A stretch of DNA of 64,000 nt, taken from contig CAJNOJ010000077.1 of assembly GCA_905250025.1 (NCBI GenBank), forward strand, positions 310,001-374,000, read 5' to 3'. The stretch comes from Adineta ricciae (lineage: Eukaryota > Rotifera > Eurotatoria > Adinetida > Adinetidae). A model generated the notes under the pieces. It ran no database searches, was not told the origin of the DNA, and saw nothing but the letters and a program-made list of their open reading frames with translations. Shown piece after piece: positions 1 through 12,695 of the stretch. Every line of letters begins with the position of its first letter. Within the stretch, counting starts at the first letter, position 1. The translations under genes and the position numbers were made by a program.

Positions 1-368
1 AGAATATTCATTTTAAACTATTCAAACCAAAACCAAAAATAGATATCAACCGGGTGGCGCCTACAGATTAACGTCAAACTAATCATTCGAGCATACTTGT
101 TCTAGTTTCTGTCGTGCGTATAAATGATGTTCAAATGAATCTATTCAAAATCCGTTCTTTGCGTTTATTTTCATGAATAAATAATCTGTTTGTAACAGTG
201 GGAAAAGGAATAGAGTGGAGTACGTAGAATAGACAACAGCACTGATAGAGATAATGAGGAAAGAATAAATGAAGGCAAAGAAAATGAACAAGAATGGCAA
301 TCTAAATGAAGCGACACAAGAAGCAACTGATCAGCAGAAAAAGAAAAGAAAAGAAATAAAGTAAACTC
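1..368. other. intergenic / 3' flank of eIF5
   Basis: This is AT-rich sequence with no coding exon that I can support. It lies downstream of the minus-strand eIF5 stop codon and probably holds its 3' UTR. Confidence 0.5.
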
Positions 369-2300
369 TCAGATATTGTCGATATCAATAATTTCGCCAT
401 TGTGTTCAATCTTGTCTTCTACCACATCCTTAGTTACTGGCTCCTTTATAACTTCGATGCCACCACCAGCTCTGTGAGTGAAATCAATCTAAACAGCAAC
501 AACATTCATTTCCCAATCCACTTCCTCCGTGTCGTTCTCCTACCTCGGGCTCAGCATGACCATCACTATTCTCGTTGTCATCATCGTCGTCACTCGACTC
601 TTCAGCGGTCTTCAGCCATTGAATGAACTCGTTTGCCATCTCACGTATTTCTTTCGCTGTCACTTTGTCTGTGTATCGCTTCGACGCCTTTTCATGCCAT
701 CGATAGAATGTCTCTTCTTCAACCAGATCTTCATCGTAGAACTTCAGCAAGATCTTCGACATGGTCTTTTTGTTGTAAATCTTGGCGCGAACATCAGCTC
801 GTTCACCAATCAGTGCTTCGACGGCATGCAACAGATACTTTTGGCCCTTGGTATTCTTTGTGCACAACTAAAACACGATAAGCGAACAGCGAGATGGCGA
901 TCAAGCTCAGCCGCACCGAGACAATGTGATTACCTTGGAGAGTAGCACTTTGTATTCGTCAATCTCTTTGATGATGTTCTCTGTGAATATGCATTGTGCA
1001 ACAACAAACGGTGCTTGTTCCATGATTTCGAGTCGTTCGGCTTCGGCAACGATATCTTTGATGGTCTCGATCTGGTTCAGCTGCTTGTCCTTTTTCTTCT
1101 TCTACATAAACAAGGGTCAGCGAGGACAAGGGTAAGGCGAGATGCGACATACCTCGACGAGACGGTTGAACTGGTCACATCGCTCGTTCAATGGCTTATC
1201 GAGATCGTTGGTCTGTATCATGCCTTTGATCTGTGAAGTGAGATCGTCGACGGCTGGTGTAAGATCATCGCCCCAGTCTTCATCGTCGTCTTCTTCGTCA
1301 CCGCCTTGATCTTTCGAGTGGCCATTCTAAGTGAGAAAAGTAGAAAAGCGGTGGACGATGATGTAAGGGTGATGATCTTACTGATTTGGTTGCATGTTCA
1401 TTTGGACTGCCTTCATCGGAATCTCTGGTGTTGCCGGATGAGTGTGCATTTTTCTTGCTGCCTTTCGATTTGCCTTTGACTTTTGTGTCTGTAGGCGTGT
1501 CAGTTTTGCTTTCCTGTAGAAAGTGGGATGAGTATAGAGAAGAGAGCGGAAAGGGGATAATGGGGTTGACTTACAGCGTCTGGTGGATTTTTGGCGATAT
1601 AGGTGGTGAGTTTGTGTGAAGCCATGTTGATGGTGCCTTGATAGCCACATGCAGCACACACCTGATGAATATCACCACCATTTCGTTTACTACTGAAACT
1701 CTAAAGAGCAGAAAAGTATTGTAAGTGAAAACAGATTTGACTCGAATATCTAATATGAGAATTAAGATTATGTGTGTGTAGAGATACACCAGTGTAAAGC
1801 AGATTTGCGCCTCACATTCTTGAATGTTATGGCGACACTGATAAATTCCAGCGGATAGGAAATTTTTTCAACATTCCGATTTCGTTAGATAGTAGGGTCA
1901 AACGTACCAATTTTGTCTCTGGATTATCGCAGTTTGGACAAAGAACAAATCGTTTGATGAAACCATCAAGAAGATTCTGAAGTTTTTCGCAGTCGTGTGA
2001 TCCGTTTACAATGTATCGATCTTCTTTTGCATTCATCTGAACTTGAGCACCAAGTTCACAACCAAAGAATTTTGTAACATCTAATAATAAAAAGAAATAG
2101 AAGATTGCGATGATATCAGGTCAGCTGAAAACAAAATTCTTACATGTTGTTGGTCGATTAAGAGCTTTGGCGATGGCAGTCGCATTGACGATAACAGTTT
2201 TGATACCATTTCCTGTGCCTTCAACTTTAGCTATAAGTTTCGGCATCTTATAGCGATAGAACATATCATTTGTTTGACGATTAACATTGATCATAGCCAT
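369..2300 (-). CDS. EIF5: eukaryotic translation initiation factor 5 (eIF5)
   Basis: eIF5 is the GTPase-activating protein for eIF2 in the 43S/48S pre-initiation complex in the cytoplasm and acts in start-codon selection. The first exon starts [20 protein letters not shown], the family's N-terminus with the catalytic Arg near position 15. The next exons give the GCELGAQVQ segment, then the zinc-binding part with [11 protein letters not shown] and CAACGYQG, so the C2-C2 cysteines are present. An acidic, Lys-rich linker follows, then the C-terminal W2/HEAT domain exon (about 590-867) with a terminal acidic tail ending DIDNI, close to the DIDAI end of vertebrate eIF5. There are at least seven short introns. 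The start fits the conserved N-terminus. A probable 5' UTR intron ends just upstream (about 2303-2601). The exact acceptor of the last intron (about 430-520) is uncertain. Confidence 0.93.
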
Positions 2301-3936
2301 GGCTATATAGAATAGGTTGATATATTGATGTGTAAGGGATGATTCTCAAAGGGATGAATGGATATTAGATTTGGTCGGTATTTTTTGAATCGCGATGAAG
2401 TTGAGCGTTTCTGTCTAGCGAAAGACGATTTGGTCGACGGATTGCCAGATGGGCATGAAACATGTAACATAGAATATTGAACAACGGTCGGTTGTCTTGT
2501 TCGTCTATAATGACAGTAATGGCCGTGGGCAGCTGCTTGTATATCTAATATGAAAATCATTTGACTTTGGTTCAATTTCATTCACACCAAAAATCTTACT
2601 TCGAATCGACAACTTCATAAAGAAACTAAACTTTCAATTGGCGATCAGTTGTTAACTGCTTTGTGCGTAGGGAACGAAATAGAGTCAGATATCTGAAATT
2701 CGAAATGAGATAGATGATGAAATGTTCGTTGGTTTATAAGAGAAAAACAAGGTAGGCGTTGGCGATAAATGACGTACACATAGGGAAAAAACAATTGCAT
2801 TGGTGTTACGCAACTAAGGAAGAAACTAGTTGTATGAAAAAGAAAGAATCAATCTAAATCATTTCGGCGCGTTTTTGTTAAATGAAAACAAAAAAAACGA
2901 AGAAGATCATCCATTATATTGCATAGAATATAGTGGTATCGTGAAGGTCGTTTTTATTACCGTTCGTTCGTAGGTACACATCTTACGTGGTAGAAATGAC
3001 GATGATAGATGTAATGCAATGAGTAGTCTTGTTTTTTAATCGCACAACAACCATTAGCAATGTTCCGAATAGAGGAAAAAGGAACACTAGTGAATTTTGT
3101 GTCAATGTATAATTAGACGTTTGTTAAAATGAATAGAAAAGCTAAATAAATTATACAACTAATGAAACAAACGAGTGAACGAATATTTTTCTTATTAAAG
3201 ATGGCGGTAGTGTTCAACACGACTCCATGCATTATTCTTTTTCTCCCGGATTCCGACGGAAGCATTGAATTTTTGCCATCGACAAGTATGAAACATAGCT
3301 GAGAAAGAGAAATGAGACGAAGAAAAAAAATGCATTTGTTCTCTTTTATGAGATGCGATGAAGAGAAAAACACCCCGCCATTGCAGAGCAGTTTGTACGT
3401 TGGGAATAAAAGAAAACTAGCAACTCCTTACTGGCTGACTTAAGAACAAGAAAGTTCCCGTTAGTCATTTGTCAATGCCATTGTTTCCTATTAGTCACGT
3501 TGCTGTCATAAAGTAAGACGATTATCAAAGTCTCATAGACTGATAAAATTTAACCAAAACACTCTGATTTGACGTAGTGCTATTCTTCGTGCCCGTATTG
3601 ACTTTGTAAACTGACTCCACTAAGGGAAGTATTGTAAATGTTATCAAGCTCGATTACTAATATTTTTATGAGTTCTCACGAATTTCGTTGCTTCCATCAT
3701 GAGAACTCCAAGAGTGTCTACTGTTTATCATATGAATTAGTCATACTTCACTAAGCATTCTTTTCATAACGATAAGAGGTAATCCATAGATTCTACTTGA
3801 TTTAGGATACAATTGGCAGTCTCTTTGAAAGTATTCTTTACCAAAAATGTATCTGCGTAAACCTTTTATTAGACGAACTATTTGAGATTTTAATTCTCAT
3901 TGCATTGTAGATTTATATAGAATCTAAAATAGAGCA
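2301..3936. other. intergenic: eIF5 5' flank and LITAF-like upstream region
   Basis: This 1.6 kb separates two divergent genes. Near 2303-2601 there is a likely 5' UTR intron of eIF5, with GTAAGA and TATAG ends on the minus strand. The rest is AT-rich, and I see no conserved coding segment or RNA gene. Confidence 0.45.
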
Positions 3937-4405
3937 ATGAGTGAAAATCACTACGCGGCTCCACCACCGTACAGTAAGCTATTGCATGTAGACCTTCGTG
4001 ACGAATAATATTCTGTATTATTTAGTGGACGTCGTCGGTAAATACCCTCAGTATGTTCCTGGCGAACGCGCAGGTGCGTATGTAGTGCCACCACAAGAAC
4101 TCATTCATGACCCTAACACAGTCAAGTATCCCAGTGCACCACTTGCTTATGCAGTGCAAGGTGTTCCGCTGACAACATTCGCGAAGAACCCTGTTCAGTG
4201 TTGTTGTCCAAACTGTCAATCTTTAGTTGTTACTCGTGTAGAACAAACGAGTGGATTGTTGGCATGGCTTATATGTCTTTTCCTGGTTATATTTGGTTGC
4301 TGGCTCGGCTGTTGCCTTATTCCGTTCTGCGTATCAGATCTGCAAAACGTTCAGCATTACTGTCCTAATTGTAATGCTTTCATTGGTGAATATCGTCCTC
4401 TCTAA
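3937..4405 (+). CDS. LITAF-like (SIMPLE-family) membrane protein
   Basis: LITAF-domain proteins are monotopic membrane proteins of late endosomes/lysosomes that bind zinc and recruit ESCRT and NEDD4-type ubiquitin ligases. Exon 1 (3937-3973) encodes MSENHYAAPPPY, giving a PPxY-type WW-binding motif. A 52 bp intron (3974-4025) follows, then exon 2 (4026-4405), for 138 residues in total. The C-terminal half carries the full LITAF domain: CPNC, then a hydrophobic stretch LLAWLICLFLVIFGCWLGCC that sits in the membrane, then HYCPNC. The two CxxC knuckles form the zinc site. This is a normal length for the family. Animals usually have several such genes, so orthology to mammalian LITAF or CDIP1 is not settled. 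The start is chosen because it supplies the PPPY motif and joins in frame. Confidence 0.9.
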
Positions 4406-5296
4406 AGCGTTTTTCATTCCATATATCGCCAAAAAATTGAATATATTTAACTCACACATGCTTATGTACGCGCTTTAACTATTTTGTCTTACATTAAATT
4501 CGAATCTTCGTGTAATTTCAAGTACAGCTGGAAGATTTCCGTGCGAATTTCACACGATTAGCATCTTTTGCATATGAGAAAGATGAATAAATAAAAGGAC
4601 GCATTGTCTCGAAGAATTACTATTTTCAGGAACTCTGAGAATTGAAGTAGAGTAGTTCTATAAAAAGAAGAACTTCATTATAATTGGATATAGTGATGTT
4701 TCCCGAAACCAACATGCATCATTCCGATGAATTATGGGATTTAATGACGAATTAAATCGACATAATCAAATGTTGACAAGAGCGTGAAGAGAAAAATACA
4801 ATGCAATGCATCCGTGACATAGCAAGACAGATTTAATCAAAACGGTATTCATCGAGTTTGGTTCTTTTCTTTCGCATCATGCTGAACAAAAGCAGCAGAT
4901 CACTAGGTCATCACACTCTGCAAGTCTATTTTTATCGGGATAGGAACTTCGGAACGAGTATGAATTATATAGATTAAGTGATATTACATGTCAGATTACC
5001 AGTTCTAAGAACACCGACAGCACGCGGAAGATTATTTAATGAGTAGTATGAACCTAATCGTTGTAAGTCAAGACATTATTAGCAAGTATTGACTGGAGCA
5101 GGAAACTACCTGCATGCCGCGTAGATTGAGAGGTGAAGAGTTAAACATACATATTATTGACGCAAAAGGCAATACATCAGTAGTGATATATACGATTTTC
5201 ATGTTCAGCTAAACATCAACTTAACATCATAGCAATGGTTGCCATGATGAATTTCATTTTATTTCTTTAAATACACGAAAACGATTACAATACTGA
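4406..5296. other. intergenic, convergent 3' ends
   Basis: This gap lies between the 3' ends of the LITAF-like gene (+) and IFT52 (-). It holds AT-rich sequence and a candidate poly(A) signal, and no coding potential is recognised. Confidence 0.45.
4586..4591 (+). terminator. candidate poly(A) signal of LITAF-like gene
   Basis: An AATAAA hexamer lies about 180 bp after the LITAF-like stop codon on the same strand. The hexamer is common in AT-rich DNA, so this is only a candidate. Confidence 0.4.
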
Positions 5297-7297
5297 TTAA
5301 TCGACAACAAGATGATCGAAGTTCGACGCCGCGCCGCCTCCCATTCCGAACGTATATCGACCTGGGTCAAGGGAATTATGACCACCCATATAATCGTCAT
5401 CCATCTAAAACGAAAAACAATTTTCCAAAACTTTTCTACTTTGCCCTTCATAACATCTGCTTACGCCTGGATGATACGTTCGTTTGAATTCAAATAACTG
5501 TGTCACAACAAATTCCAGAATTTGTTTGGCACCACGTTGATCTGCGGGCATACGACTTGATATACCCGCGATGTTTCCGAATTCTTTAACAAACAGATCT
5601 AAATCGTGTTCCGAACATTTGTTCGTTAATTGATTTAAACGTGATGTTTCCGAAGCAAAATAATCTTCGAGATCAAACAATTCCAATGCAGGAGGCTCAC
5701 AGTCCCGAAATACTGGTGGGTAAACAGCTGGTTTCAACGCTGGCATTGGAACTTCGAATTGAGGTTTAATCAACGTCAACGGTTCATGTTTCATTTGCAA
5801 CTCATCATATGCGCTAGAGAATTCTTTAAATCACCAAATCGATATTCGTAATTCGAGCTTACCGGATCATTTTGGGTATGAGTGTCAAATCCAAATTGTA
5901 TAATTGTGTATCGAGCAATTTGCGCACATCTTTAGGTAATTCCTCAACGTCGTGTAAACTGCATTTTAACATTTCTGACATTGCTAGCAAATCGGGCGAT
6001 AGCATCTCATCAGATATCTAGGAGACAAATATATACTGTGTGATGGTAAACTATGCCGTCCGATCGCTTACATCAGGTACTTCAGCATCGATATCATTCA
6101 GACGAAACGATGGGTTTGTAAGAAATTCTATCACGACATCCTTGAAAAAAAACGCCAAATTATCTAGTCTGGAATTACCTATCAAACGACTTACTAATAA
6201 TCGTCGATTTTGTTCCTTTTCCAAGTAATTATCATGGAAAATCATTGTCGAACCACACACACATAGACGACCTCCATTCTACGAATGAAAAATGACTTTT
6301 TACCCATTCGATTTGGCTTTGCCTAACAAACTTTAGATGGCGATGTATAAAAAGCACAAATGGCTCGTTGAGTTGGTAGACAAGTTGTACCCGTCGACAG
6401 AACAGGTACAGATGGTGATTGAACATTCAAAGACGCTCCGAATGGATAAACAAATTCCAAAGAACTAGAAATAAATCCAGTAAACTTAGATATACGATTG
6501 AAGAATGCGGGTTTACCGTGCCACTTGAGCGCGTAGTGATTTGTCCACTACAACTGCATTTTGACTTTTTTTATTCTTTGGCGTTGGTGCAGTCGCAGCA
6601 ATTAGATGCGCATTTTCAGCTACAGCTCGATTTAGAACACCATCAAGAACCAATGCTTCTTTTGGATAAAAATATTTATAATACGCCGCCCGAATGACAC
6701 TGTCTACAAAAAGATTTCAATAGAAATCTAATTGAAATCAAAGAAAACTTACCATCGTTCACTTCAATACCATAGTTTTTTAGAAATGTATTCACATTTG
6801 TGTTCTGTCGAGACTCTCCACCTTCATTTAATGTCAATAAAATACTTCCACCATTGTCGATATATCGCTTCATCGAATCATACTGAAAGGACGATGCTGA
6901 GAATGATGTTTGTCGTCGAATTGAACTAACTTACTTCTTGAGGTGTAAATTTTTCTCTTGGATTAGCAATCATAAACACACGAAATGGTGTTAAACGCTC
7001 GGCAGTGATTTCTTCTCGATGACTACAAACGACGACCGGAAATACACACGAGAATATAGAAATGAAGCCAATTACTTTGACAATTTCCAATTTTTTAAAT
7101 GCATTTGCAACTTTTTAAAGCCACTTGTCAACGATGTTTGTTCATTTTTCGATTGATCGAAAAGGATATTATTGTTACCATTTCCTGCTTGTTTGCCCTG
7201 TCCACCTCGATCATCACCGTTCTAAAATATTTCAACAGCGAAACATTGACCTTTCAAAGTTATCTATGAAAAATAATCATACTTCTGTCGGAGCCAT
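5297..7297 (-). CDS. IFT52: intraflagellar transport protein 52 homolog
   Basis: IFT52 is a core subunit of the IFT-B complex that carries cargo into cilia, binding IFT46, IFT70 and IFT88. The first short exon reads MAPTE. A following exon encodes GFKKLQMHLKNWKLSK, matching the conserved early segment, and then a stretch ending MIANPREKFTPQE. Next comes the GIFT-type domain with YIDNGGSILLTLNEGGESR and VNTFLKNYGIEVND. The C-terminal exon (about 5405-5800) has LTLIKPQFEVPMPALKPAVY, then PPALELFDLEDYFASE and LTNKCSEHDLDLFV, the hallmark C-terminal region that contacts partners. A final exon adds a Gly-rich tail ending FDHLVVD. Introns are short. Cilia-rich animals such as rotifers need this gene. 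Some internal exon edges (6050-6700) are approximate. Confidence 0.92.
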
Positions 7298-7951
7298 TTT
7301 GTTTTCAGCGTCAATTGATTACTGAATGTGATTATACGTACTTCTCATATAGCAGCCATGTTGAGTCGTCGACTGTTGCTAAGCGACATCCCTTCAATAG
7401 TATTCGAGATAAGAAGAAAAGTGTGCATATGCGTCATCATTGACACGATGCTAGTGCAAAATGACTCATTCGTCTAGTAAGATGAGTTAGTCAGGAAAAA
7501 ATTCTCTATTTATACACGAAATATTCGAGTAGTAATGTCATTCTGGTGATACAAAATACGACCATATTGCATGCATTCATTTAGATTCGTTTCTGTAGAT
7601 CTGTATTAATATTAATTCTTTATTCATGTCATTAACTGATAAAATTCGAAATTCAATTCATAAAATGGCCAGTCCAGTAAAACGGTACGGAAGTAGAGAG
7701 TTTAGGCCGATCGTCGGTGGTCAAATATTAGACTCAAAAGTAGCAGATAGTTCCCCATTGAGCTCGGATACATATGCATATCGATGATCATCTATAAGAA
7801 AAACAAATCAATCAATTGATTATGTTTGTCTTTACGGAGATTGAGACAGATAATGAAAATAGATTTGTTATGGCTTCTTTCTTGGATAGTTTATTTTCTG
7901 AAGAAAAATTTCATCACATTCGAAGGGTTTCTGTGTTTAATTAGGCTATTA
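7298..7951. other. intergenic between IFT52 and choline kinase
   Basis: This is a divergent promoter region. An open frame runs from 7826 into the choline kinase start and encodes a hydrophobic stretch. It may be 5' UTR or an extended N-terminus. Nothing else is recognised. Confidence 0.4.
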
Positions 7952-9916
7952 ATGCGGAAATCGGCAACGCCACAAGAAATAGTAACACCCGATCAGGCAC
8001 TTGAATGGTGTCAGAATTATCTCCGCGGTGCTTGGTCGTCGATTACTGTTGAACAAATGCATTTAGAACGTGTTTCGTATGTATATTTTAATCGAATTCT
8101 CTTTTTTTTTATCCATATTGCTTTCCAGTGGTGGTCTATCGAATTATTTGTACTGTTGCTCGCTACCGGACGATGTTGAATCTCAGGGTTCTGAACCTCG
8201 AAAAGTTCTTTTAAGGTAGTGAACTTCTAAAAAGAAAGAAAAGTCTGTTTTTTTATTATTACACTGCAAACATTTCTAGAATCTATGGTGAAGTTCATCA
8301 AAAACACCGTGGTACTCTTCTGATTGATAGCGTCGTCTGTACGTTATTATCGGATCGAAAAATCGGTCCACATGTCCATGGAATCTTTCCTGAAGGACGA
8401 TTGGAAGAATTTGTTGATGTAAGTTCTGTAAATATTTTATCAATTCATCAGATATCGTCAATATACGACTATCTTGAGTAACATTTTGATTTTTGAAAAA
8501 AAAAATCGATCAGGCTAGACAGGTTTTAAAGCGATAAGACCAGAGCATTTAGTATTACTTTCAGGTACAATACGACCTGACATACATACATACACTTTGA
8601 GTATGTCCTGATTTCAATCGATTATCGCTCTATTTTCTATCGAAAAGTATACAGTTGTCCGTGTCATTTGAAATCCTCGGATGCTGTATAAATAGCTCCG
8701 GTACTGAGAACGAAACTTCATTCAGATTGTGATAATTTAGGCTGAAGCATTACTGGTCGCCGAGGTTCGCGATCCGAAGGTCTCTCAACTAGCTGGTCGA
8801 TTACTTGGCGAACTACATCAACTTGATATGCCATTAGTCAAAGAACCGACTTGGTTATACAATACAATTGAGCAGTTCGTACCGATATTTTGTTGGATTT
8901 TTCTGATAACGGAAATATTCGTTTTCAAGATATCTTTCAACTTTACCAACAGATCTCCATAAATTCGAGATCGAAGAAGATCGTCAGATTTATCAAGAAC
9001 TGCAATCGGTGTGCAAATTCGCCGAGGAATTCGAAGAATTAAAGTAAATTGAAACTGTTTGTTCCATTTCATCGTTTCGATCGATTCATTTCAAGAAAAA
9101 TCTTAGCGAAAATCGAGAGCCCAATCAGATTGTGTCATAACGACTTTCAACCAGGAAACATTCTCCGACTGAAATCTGATCCGAACAATTTCACCGTCAT
9201 CGATTTCGAATATTGCTCATACAACTATCGGTAAGATCAAGCCAACTGGAAAGACAAGTACACGAAGTCCTTTTCTTCTTAGTGGATATGATATTGGTAA
9301 TCATTTCTGTGAATTTATGTTTGATTACGTCTCGTCAAAAGAATGGCCTCGCTTCAAAGTTAATTTTACTGATTATCCAAACAGAGAACAACAGGTAAGC
9401 ATGTTTTTTTGCAATCGAAACGAACAGTTGGAAATAACCTTGGATAGGCATATCCTACTGAGTGATTCAGATGAAAGCTTCATTTTCTTTTCATTAGCGT
9501 ACTTTTCTGTCGGCTTACATCGACGCAATGCTTGCTTCACAAGATCAATCGGTACCTTGTCCGGTCGATTCACCGCAAGAGAAAGATTCAAGCCGCGAAG
9601 AACTAATCGATCAAATCATGAAAGAAGCTAATTACTATGCACTTGCTTCGAATTTCTTTTGGACCTTATGGGCTATTCATATGGCAACATCAACAGCAAT
9701 CAAATTCGGTTATATGGTATGAAAAACGAAGCGTAAGACATCATTTCGTGACGCGTCTCTTTTCAGGAATATGCACGAGCCCGTTTAACAGCGTATTATT
9801 TAACACGCGACAGATTGGTTGGTGCTAATGAAATGCCACCGGTATTCGGTGAGGAATTACTTCGATCAATCAAAAATCCATTTCAAACTTCATATGTTAA
9901 AACAAATGTTGAATAA
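7952..9916 (+). CDS. choline/ethanolamine kinase
   Basis: This enzyme phosphorylates choline and/or ethanolamine with ATP, the first step of the Kennedy pathway to phosphatidylcholine and phosphatidylethanolamine. Exons joined by eye give the family order: an N-lobe segment ending SGGLSNYLYCCSLPDD, then PRKVLLRIYGEVHQ, a GPHVHGIFPEGRLEEFVD segment, LAGRLLGELHQLDMP, and the catalytic loop CHNDFQPGNILRL (the Brenner-type HxDxxxxN motif). The choline-kinase motif [20 protein letters not shown] follows with its metal-binding Asp, and then a helical C-terminus with ALASNFFWTLWAI. About eight introns are short; one donor (about 8877) is GTTCGT. The start at 7952 is chosen because similarity begins there. 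The frame stays open to 7826, so a longer N-terminus is possible. Choline versus ethanolamine preference cannot be read. Confidence 0.93.
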
Positions 9917-10755
9917 TTCTGCACTTAATAGTATTTATCCCAGCGATCTGAGAAGAAAACTTTTTTTGTTGTTGCTGTGATTCGATATCCCACTGTTTCG
10001 CTTTTCTTGTTTTTAGTTTTGAATAAGATGCAAAGCGGTTCCTGGATGGATCACATGCTCAATCTTTGATTTCTTCTGGCCATGAACATAGGAGGAAATT
10101 TGTATGTATGACCCTGATCGATGAGCGACCCACTAGTGCATAATGGCCATGATAGATAGTAATGAAATTAGAACATCGCTTGCCCTTCTTCTTCTCTTCT
10201 CTCATATGGCTGGTGTCATTAACTTGTTCTCTGTCTTGCGAGATACTCGTTCATCATCAAATGCTAGAACTATACTAACAAATCTTCTCATTGTTCTCCA
10301 GCGCATATGTTGGATATTGTCGAAGAAACCAATTCACTTCTCCTTCATCTTTAACTGGCATTTCAATGGAAAACATTGATCGTAATTGTATACGCATTCG
10401 ATTGATTATTTAGGTCGATAACCTTTTTAACGAAGATTTGATCATTGAGTGCAAAGTGTGATTGGACATGCGTGCAATGGGGAGGGGAGAGAGAAAAAAC
10501 TTCGTTTTCTGTTCTGGCATGTGAATTTCTGTTCTTTTCTCTTGCCAGGATTGTTATTGAGAGAAAAGAAAAGAAATTACCTCTATAAGTTTTGTTTTTC
10601 TACATGTACAGTGGCATGTCGCTCCTTGGAGTAGAAATACTATGTCCATATACTGCTGTCTTTCGTCTATTATTGTTTATGATACATCTTAATCGAAGAT
10701 TCTATTGTCATGCGAAGCATTATTGTTTTATTTTAGATATTGTTCTTATTCAAAC
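9917..10755. other. intergenic upstream of GGPP synthase
   Basis: No coding segment is supported here. Small open frames show no family similarity. The gap probably holds the choline kinase 3' UTR and the GGPP synthase promoter. Confidence 0.45.
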
Positions 10756-11954
10756 ATGGAAAATGACAAGCAAATAACGGCGGATCCCGATGCAGAGAAT
10801 AAAGTAATTCCTTTCGTGTCATATTCATCATATTCTTGACGAAAATTCTATTGAAGATACTTCTTGAACCCTATGAATACATTCGTACCATCCCCGGCAA
10901 ACAAATTCGACCGAAACTAATCCAAGTAATTAACATAATTCTTTCCTGAATCTCATTTTCCTTCGTTTTTTCCAGGCTTTTAATCTCTGGTTACACATAC
11001 CTGATGAAAAGCTCACTGTCATCGAAGATCTTGTTGAGATGCTTCACAATGCATCGTTGCTCATCGACGATATTCAAGACAATTCCAAACTACGTAGAGG
11101 CGTACCTGTTGCTCATAACATCTATGGAATTCCGTTGACAATTAACGCTGCAAATTACATATATTTCCTCGCTATGCAGAAAGCTCTTGCATTGGAACAT
11201 GCTGATGTGACACAAATATTTGTCGGTATGTTATCGAATGCAGAGCGTTCATTTAAGAGAAATGATGCCGTGTTTCCTTTTAGACCAAATGTTAGAGTTG
11301 CACCATGGACAAGGTATGGAAATCTGGTGGCGTGACAACTTTGTTTCGCCATCCGAAGGGGAATATCGTCAAATGGTTATCAGGAAATGCGGTGGATTGT
11401 TCAATCTGGGTGTTCGTCTCATGCAATTATTTGCACCAACGGAAATACGCAGTGCTTACAATTTCAATAAACTATGTGAACTACTGTCATTGCTATTTCA
11501 AATACGTGATGATTATTGCAATTTAATATCAAAAGAATATACAAATAATAAATCGTATTGTGAAGATTTAACCGAAGGCAAGTTCTCATTTCCAATCTTA
11601 CATGCGGTTAACACACGTGAAACCGATACGCGCATTATTCACATTCTCAAGCAACGTACACAAGACATTGAATTGAAACGTTACTGTGTAAGACTGTTAC
11701 ATGAATTTGGTTCGTTGGAATATACGCGTCAAGTGTGTGATGATTTGGCTAAACAAATCTATGATGAAATTGATGTCTTAGGTGGAAATACCTATTTAGA
11801 AAGTATCATTCAAGGTTTAATGGAAATCTTTCGTCGTGATAATGAGGAAAATGGCAAAGATCTTAATCAGCATGAGCGTGTCGTATTCGATCACAGTATT
11901 AAAATGGAAAAACTTCGGAATCATAACAAAACGAATGGACAACAGCATACTTAA
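10756..11954 (+). CDS. GGPS1: geranylgeranyl diphosphate synthase
   Basis: This prenyltransferase condenses farnesyl-PP with isopentenyl-PP to give C20 geranylgeranyl-PP, used for protein prenylation. The first exon starts MENDKQITADPD. Later exons give ILLEPYEYIRTIPGKQIRPK, the substrate-binding region, then the first aspartate-rich motif in LLIDDIQDNSKLRRG (DDxxD). After a 59 bp intron (about 11226-11284) come LELHHGQGMEIWWRDN and the second aspartate motif FQIRDDYCNL. This short form, with a 4-residue gap after the first DDxxD, is the type III animal GGPPS pattern. About 40 residues beyond the conserved core (ending NKTNGQQHT) form a polar C-terminal extension. Neighbouring genes are unrelated in function. 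Confidence 0.94.
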
Positions 11955-12260
11955 ATACCGGGATTGTACTGTATATCATTTTTATTTTCAAGGTAAATAG
12001 ATGTTATTGATGTCTACTAGTCAAACCGCTCCGTGGCTTTTCGGTTCTTTTTGTCTTCATTGTAAACTTTCACTTATAGCCAACCCAGACCATAACGAGT
12101 GCGATCATTTTTTGTTTGTATGTTATAGTTTGTTTTTTATTTTCAAAAATAAAGCAAGTCTCTTATGTCAACGGAGCGTTTTCTGATAAGAACAGAACTC
12201 GAAAAGGTCAATGTATCGCTTCGTTGTTAGATAACGCACCGTTCTTTTGATTGTTTCATC

Positions 12261-12695
12261 ATGGATACTGATGCACAGTTTTTGCATGAGTTTCAAACTG
12301 GAGTTTTACCGTTCGAACAATGGACACATGTGGCACACATTCGCATGGCTTATTTAGTGTGTAAATCATCGGCAAGTTTCGAGGAAGCTTTGGAAACAAT
12401 TCGTCAAGGTATTCAGCATTTCAATGGACTGCACGCCGCGAAGCTCACCGTTGGTTTTCATGAAACAATGACCCAACTATGGGCCACATTAATTTGGAAT
12501 GCCACACAACAATGCGATTCATCCGTCTCGAATTCGAATGCTTTTCTCGATCAAAACCGCGAGCTTTTAGATTCATCATTATGGAAACAATATTACTCTC
12601 CAGGAGTAATGTTCTCACCAGATGCTAAACGTGCATTCATAGCTCCTGATTTAAAGACAATTTCAGTAGAAAACGCACAAACTTTAAAAGAATGA
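12261..12695 (+). CDS. conserved hypothetical protein of bacterial type
   Basis: This is an intronless 144-residue reading frame among intron-rich neighbours. I do not know its function. The residues FLHEFQTGVLPFEQWTHVAH, then HIRMAY, GFHETMTQLW, LWKQYYSPG and DAKRAFIAPDL follow the pattern of a small bacterial family I remember only as uncharacterised (an HxxHxR-type start, a (G)YHET motif and a C-terminal PDL). The conserved His, Arg and Glu residues could form a metal or ligand site, which is inference. The protein has no signal peptide and no membrane segment. It ends 123 bp from the 3' end of the convergent fucosyltransferase gene. It may be a horizontally acquired gene or a retrocopy. 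Confidence 0.75.
   Translation: MDTDAQFLHEFQTGVLPFEQWTHVAHIRMAYLVCKSSASFEEALETIRQGIQHFNGLHAAKLTVGFHETMTQLWATLIWNATQQCDSSVSNSNAFLDQNRELLDSSLWKQYYSPGVMFSPDAKRAFIAPDLKTISVENAQTLKE

Noticed and set aside
484-867. Treating this open frame as a separate gene
   Set aside because: It is the C-terminal W2-domain exon of the eIF5 gene on the minus strand.
10143-10777. Small open frames between choline kinase and GGPP synthase
   Set aside because: They have no similarity and overlap in several frames, and they are in the 3'/5' flanks of real genes.
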